From Parus major (taxonomy: Eukaryota > Chordata > Aves > Passeriformes > Paridae), in assembly GCF_001522545.3 (NCBI RefSeq), contig NC_031770.1:17028751-17092750 (forward strand): a stretch of 64,000 bases of DNA, written 5' to 3'. Below the pieces are notes generated by a model. It had not been told where the DNA came from and ran no database searches. It saw nothing but the letters and a program-made list of their open reading frames with translations. Position numbers and translations under genes: made by a program. Shown in pieces: positions 58,601 to 64,000 of the stretch (positions are counted from its first letter, which is position 1; every line of letters starts with the position of its first letter).

Positions 58601-60267
58601 AGCCATTTGTTCCTCACTGTTCCCTGGCACTTCCCTGCAGCTCCCAGAACTCCCCTGGAGCCCCCACCAAGGGGCTGCCATTGCACAAACTGAGCAGAAG
58701 CCATGGCAAAAGCAGAGGGCTCACAGGCTGGCCCATCCCTCCTGAAACACCCCAGTTTTGTCTTCCTCAAGAGCTGGCAACTGGCAGGAAAACCCCCATA
58801 CAACTTCTTTTCTCTCTACAGCATCTCCCCAGGTTTCAGGAGGTTCCTCCTGCTCGGCAGAATTCTCTCCCACTTGGGAAAAAGAAGTCCTGCTCTTCCA
58901 AGCAGGCTGCTAAAGACAGAAATGAATCAGGCTGTTTCACAGGGATGTGAACGTGGAAGGAACTGGCCACGATCAGAAAAGCCATCAGGAAACCAGTGTG
59001 TGCCACCCCTGTTTGGTGCATGCAGAAAGGCTGTGCTCAGTGGCCGCACACACGGTCCCCACCTGCAAATGCCAAGGAAAGGTGAGAAAGGTCTGATTTG
59101 ACATGAAGGGAGGGGGTAGGATGCAAAAGGGGGTATTTACAGAGTGAGTTACAGCCATGTGGAAACCATATTGTCCTGGGGCAGCACCACATGGAAAACT
59201 CAATTTGTGCCCCCGCCTTACCTAGTGCCCCTTGGCAGATGTCCGTGCGAGTGGCACCGCCGGCTATGAACTGGGGGCTGGAACACAGCTCCTGGGAACA
59301 CAACAAACCTTGCATTACACCGCAGGTAAGGCAGGGAACAAGGCCCCACTTGCAGCGAATTAACCAAACCATTGAGCACAGCGGATGAACACCACAGAGA
59401 CGGAGCAGGGCATGAATGGGTGCGGGCACACCAAGCACGGTGAGAACGGGAGCTGGTGAGCAAAGCTCGTGTGCAGCCATCTCACTTCACAGGACGTGCC
59501 AGGAGGTGCACTGGTTCTCACACGGGCACACACCGCCCTGCCATTACCTCTCCACCACTGACTACACCAAGACGTGCCTGGAGGCACCCCGGAGTCCACC
59601 CGACCCCATGGCTCCCATGGCTGGCAGGGCTGCTTCGGGAATAAACCACACGGTGCTCAACTCGTGGCTCTGCTGAGGGAAAGAGTTATCGGAAGAGACG
59701 GCCCCAAGCGCCACCCAAAGCGATCTGTCCACACGGAGTGTTGTGGATAGAGAGGAGAACGACTTTTGGGATTTGTTTGTTTTCCAGGCAGAGCAGATCG
59801 CTGCCAGCCTGTCCCCGGAGCGAAGGGGAGCCCGCGGAGCCCCGAGCATCCGCGGCTGCACGGAGCGGCTCTGCAGCGCGGGGAGGGCTCGCACCGCGCC
59901 CGCCGCCCCCGCACCATTCAATCCACCCAAATTTACGGCGTGGGCGAAGGAGAAAAGCCGGGTGACGCTGTGGAACGACGCTACCGGGAATCGATGCTAC
60001 CGGGGATCCCCCCCTGCCCCGCCGCCCTACCGTGGGTCTGCGCCAGACGACGCCCTGTGTCTTGTGCGAGCGGGGCCCCAGCTCCCGGTAGCCGAGGGCG
60101 GCGGGGCCGGCGGGGAAGGAGGGGTCCTGGAAGAGCCGCCCCCCCTGCAGGCACTCCTGGCGCAGGGGCTCAAAGCGCTGCCCCAGGTAGGGCACGGCGC
60201 GGTCGTGCTGCCCCGCGCCCGCCGCCACCGCCCGCTCCTTGGCCAGCGCCTCCGCCATCCCCGCCAT
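37644..60267 (-). CDS. CAPN2: CAPN2, calpain-2 (m-calpain) large catalytic subunit, 21 exons
   Basis: This gene encodes a Ca2+-dependent cytosolic cysteine protease that pairs with the small subunit CAPNS1 and makes limited cuts in cytoskeletal and signalling proteins (family knowledge). Twenty-one exons on the minus strand join in phase to 700 codons, the same length as human. Domains in order are an anchor helix (about 1-19), protease core PC1 (20-210), PC2 (211-355), the C2-like CBSW domain with an acidic loop EEEDED at 392-397, and the penta-EF-hand domain (about 532-700). The triad is complete: Cys105 in GDCWLL, His262 in VKGHAYSV, Asn286 in RIRNPWGE. Exon sizes, including a 12-nt exon, match the vertebrate calpain pattern. 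One intron uses a GC donor (after exon 10). The C-terminus reads WLCFTVI rather than human WLCFSVL. The gene is tail to tail with TP53BP2, as in mammals. CAPN1 or CAPN8 are less likely given closeness to human CAPN2 throughout. Confidence 0.97.
38279..38337 (-). CDS. CAPN2: CAPN2 exon 20 (residues 674-693)
   Basis: This 59-nt exon has acceptor CCACCATAG and donor GTAAGT. It encodes [20 protein letters not shown], comparable with human KIFKQLDPENTGTIELDLIS. Confidence 0.95.
38732..38848 (-). CDS. CAPN2: CAPN2 exon 19 (residues 635-673)
   Basis: This 117-nt exon has acceptor CTTTTCAG and donor GTGAGT. It encodes [20 protein letters not shown] and [16 protein letters not shown]. Confidence 0.96.
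39063..39141 (-). CDS. CAPN2: CAPN2 exon 18 (residues 609-634), EF-hand 3
   Basis: This 79-nt exon has acceptor TTTTGCAG and donor GTATTT. It encodes [20 protein letters not shown] and RALETA. Asp615 to Glu626 form a complete EF-hand loop. Confidence 0.96.
39470..39538 (-). CDS. CAPN2: CAPN2 exon 17 (residues 586-608), EF-hand 2
   Basis: This 69-nt exon has acceptor CAGAGAAG (purine-rich, poor tract) and donor GTAAGA. It encodes [20 protein letters not shown] and KYQ, the EF2 Ca2+ loop and following helix. Confidence 0.94.
40689..40753 (-). CDS. CAPN2: CAPN2 exon 16 (residues 564-585)
   Basis: This 65-nt exon has acceptor CTTCACAG and the weak donor GTATCC. It encodes [20 protein letters not shown] and D, leading into EF-hand 2. 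The intron falls after the first Asp of the EF2 loop. Confidence 0.93.
41726..41783 (-). CDS. CAPN2: CAPN2 exon 15 (residues 545-563), EF-hand 1
   Basis: This 58-nt exon has acceptor TTTGCACAG and donor GTAAGT. It encodes [19 protein letters not shown], the conserved EF1 loop. It ends in phase 1. Confidence 0.96.
42278..42343 (-). CDS. CAPN2: CAPN2 exon 14 (residues 523-544)
   Basis: This 66-nt exon has acceptor TCTTTTAG and donor GTGAGT. It encodes [20 protein letters not shown] and GN, the first helix of the penta-EF-hand domain. Confidence 0.95.
42982..43018 (-). CDS. CAPN2: CAPN2 exon 13 (residues 510-522)
   Basis: This 37-nt exon has acceptor CTTTCTAG and donor GTACAT. It encodes [12 protein letters not shown], comparable with human AVDDEIEANLEE, the linker into the EF-hand domain. 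Confidence 0.93.
43678..43722. repeat. AAC/AAT microsatellite
   Basis: Imperfect AACAAAACAAATAAAAATAA followed by CAACAACAATAATAATAAT lies in the CAPN2 intron next to exon 12. Confidence 0.85.
43767..43978 (-). CDS. CAPN2: CAPN2 exon 12 (residues 440-509)
   Basis: This 212-nt exon has acceptor TTTTCTAAG and donor GTAGGT. It encodes [40 protein letters not shown] and [16 protein letters not shown], the second half of the C2-like domain. It appears one codon longer than the human exon. Confidence 0.95.
44097..44356. other. Assembly gap (260 N)
   Basis: The run of undetermined bases begins in AAAATAAAA and ends in the tandem repeat, so the missing sequence is probably more of the same array. 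It is inside CAPN2 intron 11; no coding exon is missing, since exons 11 and 12 are both present and in phase. Confidence 0.98.
44357..44563. repeat. A-rich tandem repeat (GAAAATAAAA-type)
   Basis: About 200 bases are built from AAAATAAAA, GAAAATGAAAATAAAA and AAAAGAAAAG units in changing order. It abuts the assembly gap on its left and sits in CAPN2 intron 11. The long Phe-rich open frame on the opposite strand is a composition artefact. Confidence 0.95.
44918..45000 (+). mobile_element. CR1 LINE 3' tail fragment
   Basis: It contains GGCAGGGGGCTGGAATTGGA, AAGGTCCCTTCCAACCCAAA and ATTCAATGATTCTGTGAT, the CR1 3' terminus. It lies in CAPN2 intron 11, antisense to the gene. Confidence 0.87.
45929..45940 (-). 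CDS. CAPN2: CAPN2 exon 11, 12-nt microexon (VPPE, residues 436-439)
   Basis: The twelve bases encode VPPE between acceptor CTTGCAG and donor GTATGT. Human CAPN2 has VPEE at this place, and a 12-nt exon at this position is typical of classical calpain genes. It preserves the frame. Confidence 0.9.
46523..46692 (-). CDS. CAPN2: CAPN2 exon 10 (residues 379-435), GC donor
   Basis: This 170-nt exon has acceptor CTTCCCAG. It encodes [11 protein letters not shown], the acidic loop [10 protein letters not shown], then [19 protein letters not shown] and IGFAIYE. The base pair after the final GAG is GC (GAG|GCAAGG), so the intron is of the GC-AG class. No nearby GT gives the conserved end. Confidence 0.95.
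47014..47174 (-). CDS. CAPN2: CAPN2 exon 9 (residues 325-378)
   Basis: This 161-nt exon has acceptor CCCACAG and donor GTAAGA. It encodes [20 protein letters not shown] and, later, [17 protein letters not shown], covering the end of PC2 and the start of the C2-like domain. Confidence 0.97.
47392..47466 (-). CDS. CAPN2: CAPN2 exon 8 (residues 300-324)
   Basis: This 75-nt exon has acceptor TCTTCCAG and donor GTGAGT. It encodes [20 protein letters not shown] and DGEF, ending in phase 2 within Trp325. Confidence 0.95.
48101..48186 (-). CDS. CAPN2: CAPN2 exon 7 (residues 272-299), catalytic Asn286
   Basis: This 86-nt exon has acceptor CCCATCAG and donor GTGAGT. It encodes [20 protein letters not shown] and EWTGKWND. 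Asn286 in RNPWGE completes the triad. The first residues (NFRGAM) differ from human ESNGSL. Confidence 0.96.
48187..51587 (-). other. CAPN2: CAPN2 introns 5 and 6, nothing beyond exon 6
   Basis: Two introns of 1.4 and 1.9 kb around exon 6. There are T runs near 49439-49450 and 50553-50570. No mobile element recognised. Confidence 0.7.
49636..49719 (-). CDS. CAPN2: CAPN2 exon 6 (residues 244-271), catalytic His262
   Basis: This 84-nt exon has acceptor GCTCCTCAG and donor GTAGGT. It encodes [19 protein letters not shown] and AYSVTGAEE. His262 of the triad is in the conserved KGHAYSV motif. Confidence 0.97.
51588..51756 (-). CDS. CAPN2: CAPN2 exon 5 (residues 187-243)
   Basis: This 169-nt exon has acceptor TTGTGCAG and donor GTGAGT. 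It encodes [20 protein letters not shown], then [20 protein letters not shown] and GSLLGCSID, spanning the PC1-PC2 junction. Confidence 0.97.
52606..52739 (-). CDS. CAPN2: CAPN2 exon 4 (residues 143-186)
   Basis: This 134-nt exon has acceptor TCCCTCAG and donor GTGAGT. It encodes [20 protein letters not shown], then [20 protein letters not shown]. It is noticeably GC-rich relative to flanking introns and ends in phase 2. Confidence 0.96.
53116..53234 (-). CDS. CAPN2: CAPN2 exon 3 (residues 103-142), catalytic Cys105
   Basis: This 119-nt exon has acceptor TTTTACAG and donor GTATGT. It encodes [19 protein letters not shown] and the segment ending AGIFHFQ. Cys105 is the nucleophile of papain-like calpains. 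Confidence 0.97.
53235..59221 (-). other. CAPN2: CAPN2 intron 2, 6.0 kb, nothing recognised
   Basis: The largest CAPN2 intron. It has an A/C-rich stretch near 56675-56725 (AACAACAACAAAACCC-type) and short A runs. No exon or mobile element could be supported on either strand. Confidence 0.7.
59222..59291 (-). CDS. CAPN2: CAPN2 exon 2 (residues 80-102)
   Basis: This 70-nt exon has acceptor TTCCCAG and donor GTAAGG. It encodes [20 protein letters not shown] and GAL, the substrate-cleft strand leading to the active-site Cys. It ends in phase 1. Confidence 0.96.
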
Positions 60268-60480
60268 CGCCGCCACCGCCCCGCCCGGCACCGCACACCC
60301 CGGCACGGCACATCCCGGCCCCGCCTGCCATCCCTCCCCTCCGCCGGCAGCCACGCCACCGCCCGGCACCGCCGCACCCCCGCATCGCCTCAACTCCCTG
60401 TGTCCCGCCAGTGGCCGATGGAGAAACTTCACCCTCCCGGTCCCTCCAGCTCCTTGCCCCGCGTGGAAACATCCCTGCCT
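59790..60480 (-). promoter_or_regulatory. CAPN2: CpG island promoter of CAPN2
   Basis: The sequence around exon 1 is abruptly GC- and CpG-rich compared with the AT-leaning introns and upstream DNA. The transcription start is expected somewhere just above 60267; no TATA box is visible, fitting a broad housekeeping-type promoter. Long open frames on both strands here reflect base composition. Confidence 0.8.
60031..60267 (-). CDS. CAPN2: CAPN2 exon 1 (residues 1-79), start codon
   Basis: The ATG lies at 60267-60265 in a GC-rich, Kozak-like context (GCGGCG before ATGG). It encodes [17 protein letters not shown], comparable with human MAGIAAKLAKDREAAEG, then [19 protein letters not shown]. The donor GTAGGG follows Thr79. 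A second Met at residue 4 is a less likely start. Confidence 0.95.
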
Positions 60481-60499
60481 CACTGGGCACCTCATCAGC

Positions 60500-63400
60500 T
60501 TCACAGCCGAGCCATCCCCGGCTCCCCTATTGCCACGTGTAAAGTCGGTATTTTCCGTGTAAAAACCAGAACGATCCATATCAATTCTCCACGTTTAGAC
60601 AAAACACAAAAAAACCCAAAACAACAACAACAACAAAAAAAGGAAAACCTAGTATGGCTCAAATATCCCGCTATAGTGGGCCTGTATCCTATGTTGTCAC
60701 CTTGTCATTACTTTGAACATTGCAAGTAACAGAGACCACTTACAGCTTCATTTGCTGGTGGTCACTTGTTTTGCCACTGCTGGCATGGACCCACCTGCGC
60801 TCCCTGCACAGCCCAAACCACAAACAGCAAGTTCCCCCAGAGTTTTCCCGAAACACACACACTCATGGTGTGGGGGAAGAGAGTGTCTCCATTTCGGCAG
60901 TGAGCTGCTGCCAAGAATGGCTGAAACGCAGCTGCTGGCACCCGTGTAGAACAGCAATCCTCCGAGGGAGAATTCAAACCATTTCTTTCATATTTTAGCT
61001 CTGACTCAGGACGTGCTGGTGCCAGGCAGCGTTCCCAGCACACAGAGGCTGTGAGCCCTTCGTGCTGCACCCACCGCCCACGGTGGCCGCCCAGCTGCCC
61101 TGGAAGGACAGGCTCCTCTTCTTGCACATCGTTTCCAAGTCCTGGATGCACGAAACAGTGGTTTGGAGCCATCCTATCTGACTAAAATGAACACTATTGC
61201 TTGAAAAGCACTTAAAGAACCTTAAATTACCAGCAGTCCCGTTTGCTGAGATGTGGTGGGAAGTTTTCCTTCATTTCTGGTACATGGTGCTCCACTGTGT
61301 GCCACTGTCCGTTTGCTTGCTAGTTTTGCGCTTTCATCATCTATTATTCATCTTCCTAAGCCCAGCACAGGTCCTACTTGCACAGTTCATGGGAAGCCAT
61401 TGCCATTAAAGAGGAAAAAGAGCTAAGCATTGCCCATTCAGTTCCCAGTGTAGCCCCCAAAATCTTTTTGAAGTTGGATACGAATGGTCTGAGTACCACC
61501 TGTCTGTGTAGATCATGGCCATGCAAGAAAACAGCCCTGATACCACCTGGTTGCCCAAACCTGGCAAGGCACAGTCCAACTTTACTTTGAAGATGTCTCC
61601 TGCCCCCTACGCGTCAGAAGGGCTCTCTTTATAAAGGGAATAATGGCATTTTTGGCATTTTAGCATTTTTAGCAGCACCTGTGAAATCAATGACACGTGG
61701 AGAGCTGGAAGCTGCTCCTGCTGTAAGCTGTGTGCACTCAGCTGAGGGTGTGCCTTTAGCCAAGGTCTCCAGCATGGCTGTGCTGAAGCTCGAGCAGGAC
61801 ACAGACTGGCACCGGAGGATGGTTTTGCTCAGCTATTTAGATTTGTTAAGCACTGCTGAGTTATCTCACAGGCAAGGCTCTCTCCTGGAGACAGCATCTC
61901 ACCACCTGGGAATTTAACTTGCAGTGGGCTGTGTTGCATCCTGGTGATGGATCTGGGAGCTGTAGAGCTGCTCAAAAAGTGTTTCTTTGGCTCCACGCAG
62001 TGGTTTGAATCCGTACTGCTGCCACAGGTCAGACCTCTGGTTTTACAAGAGTCAGGGTTAAAGGAAACTAGAGTCACTCCAAAGCAATGGTTTCCACTGG
62101 CCCACAAAACCAGTTTTGGTTTGTGAACTCCTCTGCTCTAGCTATTTTCCAGCAGATAGCTGGAGCTGAGCTGGGTTTGAAAATTTGTCATAGATATATA
62201 AATAAATAAACAAACAAACAAATAAATATTTGCTTTTCTTAGCTATCTCTTATGTGCCCCATAGATGATACTCACAGACCACTTTGGAATCTGCTGGCAG
62301 CTGACAGCCTCTGCTGGACAAGGATCAAGACCAAGAGTGTGCAAGACACTGATGTGGCTGCTCTGCTCAGTCAGAGCTACCAGAATTTTCTTAGAGTCTC
62401 TGTGGTGCAATGAGGGTTGAGACTGAGCCAAATGGAAAAGGAGAGGAACAGAAGGGAACAAAGCCAGAAAGAAACTGAACCAGCAAGGATTCAATGAAGC
62501 AGTGGGAGAGGTACCTGGGAAATGCAGGGAAGATGTTTATTTGCTACCCAGGCTTGTTAGACTCATCCCAAACATACAAAGCCTATACTGTCCCGTGTGC
62601 TTTAATGTCAGGACAAGGATATATTGGTGTAATACAGAATTTCTCTTATTATCTGGGAAGCTGGCTGTCCCAGCAGCCATCTGAACAGTACCTACCCACA
62701 AAGTCCTCTGCAGCCAGGTGAGTCAACAAGTCAACTACTTCCACTTCCAGCCCAGCAGCTGATGTGGATGGGAGCCCACAATTTGGAGGAAGGAAGAAAG
62801 TTCTTTTGAGCGCTATGTGAGCCAATTCCTTCATTTTCTGCATACTCACACAATATGCTCATTTTCTTTAAAGAAAGAGGTGATTTCCATTTGTCTGTGA
62901 GATCAGTGTAATGCTCTTAAGTGAAAGTAGCAGTTCCATGAATAGCTACCCACTTGTATCTCCCTCAAACCAGGCAATTTCAGGAGGAAAAAGAATTCTG
63001 ATTTCTTCTTCATCTCCCTGCACACCTGCAGCTCTTCAAAGAAGTCACCAACTCTCACATTTTGCAAGTGAGTGGTTTCAGCTGTTGCTGCAGCAGCTCA
63101 TTCTGGTTCCTGATAAAGAGCATCCAGCTGCCATTCACAGCATGAAGTTTCAGGCAGGATGAACTTATCCTTCCCTATGACCACACTCAGCAATTGTGAG
63201 TAACTCAGAACTGCTCTGCCTTGCATCATCCCTCCTCCCTCTCTCTTCTCTGTCCTTTCACTGTATATGGATACTGGGGAACAAATGGCCAACAGCTCAG
63301 GAAGGGAGGAATGGGCCCATCCACCTTCTGGGCTCCGTTCTCCTTCCCAGGAACTGTCCCATCCTCATTAGGATGAGGGTGGTTTCCCAGGGGAAGAGGC

Positions 63401-64000
63401 TTGCAGTAACAGTAGCGATGTTTGGTGAGGAAGGGAATTGCTTTCCTGTTTGAGGCTGGGATCTACAGAGGTACTGAGCTTTCCCCAATATCACAAGGTG
63501 GCTCCAGCCCTGGCCAGTTCAGTGTGACATGTCAGAGAGACCTGGGTCATCCTGCAAGATCCAGCTACCCTTCCCAGTGCTGAACCATCATTCTGGATCA
63601 ACCCAACTCATGTTGTGGAGCTTCACATGTGGGGTGCAGGCATTACCTCTGCAGGATATCATCTTCCTCCTCAGGCACCAACAATTTTATGGCTTTTATA
63701 AAACAACCAAGCAGGATCAGAGCTAATTTCAGATGTGTTTCCCAATAGGAAACGTGCCAGGCTGCAGCTTCTAGCAACCTCTCCCTCTCCAAACACTCAG
63801 ACAAAACATTTCAACCTCAAAAACAATAATCTTAGAGACAAACATTTAGGAAATTTCATATCTCCCAATGGCCTTGCTATTGATAGTCACTCCAGTCCCA
63901 CAGTAATAGGGTGGGTAGGAACCTGTACATATAGCAAGCTCTCAGAATGAAACTGGTCTCTTTTCATGCTGCAGGGTCTACAGGACAGCAAAGCAGATTT
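60500..64000. other. Region upstream of CAPN2, no gene recognised
   Basis: After the CpG island the sequence returns to ordinary composition. It holds an A/C-rich tract near 60603-60642 and the AAAT microsatellite at 62192. No exon with recognisable similarity was found. In mammals CAPN8 lies further in this direction; none of its exons is seen here. Confidence 0.6.
62192..62230. repeat. AAAT/AAAC microsatellite upstream of CAPN2
   Basis: The tetranucleotide tract is ATAAATAAATAAACAAACAA followed by ACAAATAAATA. Confidence 0.9.

Noticed and set aside
59686..60729. Long open frames of 258-328 codons on both strands around CAPN2 exon 1
   Set aside because: They overlap the CpG island, are Pro/Ala/Arg-rich in every frame, and only the part coding CAPN2 exon 1 has recognisable similarity. 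They are composition artefacts.
60762..63950. CAPN8 or another gene upstream of CAPN2
   Set aside because: Mammalian synteny suggested it, but none of the frames shows calpain motifs or paired splice sites with similarity.

Overview
The window is nuclear DNA from a vertebrate, almost certainly a bird and plausibly a songbird. It has two intron-containing genes with close matches to known vertebrate proteins, CR1 LINE fragments with the bird-type 3' end, and a degenerate ERVL-like LTR element resembling those common in passerine genomes. No bacterial-style genes, CRISPR arrays or rRNA/tRNA genes were seen. Exon boundaries were placed by reading protein similarity (compared with remembered mammalian orthologues), GT/AG splice signals and reading phase; no alignment program was run.

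Layout. Positions 1-36.2 kb (+ strand) hold TP53BP2, which encodes ASPP2, a p53/PP1/YAP-binding ankyrin-SH3 protein. Seventeen coding exons run from 4034 to 35423 and join in phase to 1140 codons with no frameshift. The first exon, with the promoter and a few N-terminal residues, lies upstream of the window. Positions 36.9-60.4 kb (- strand) hold CAPN2, the catalytic subunit of m-calpain. Twenty-one exons encode 700 residues with an intact Cys105-His262-Asn286 triad, and a CpG-rich promoter region lies around 59.8-60.5 kb. The two genes are tail to tail, with predicted polyadenylation sites about 0.8 kb apart; the same convergent order is known in mammals (human 1q41). Positions 60.5-64 kb are upstream of CAPN2 and hold no exon I can support.

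Mobile and repetitive DNA is sparse: one 0.74-kb CR1 copy (about 5985-6728), two short CR1 3' tails (about 32.97 and 44.93 kb), one LTR element (about 11.23-14.6 kb) inside a TP53BP2 intron, an A-rich tandem repeat beside a 260-base assembly gap (44097-44356), and several homopolymer or microsatellite tracts.

No new gene system was found. The points most worth checking are (i) the TP53BP2 exon at 15324, which begins with a perfect donor motif directly after its acceptor (a recursive-splicing signature) and carries the conserved internal Met used by the short human isoform; (ii) the sense-oriented LTR starting about 10 bases after the preceding splice donor; and (iii) a GC-AG intron beside a 12-nt microexon in CAPN2.
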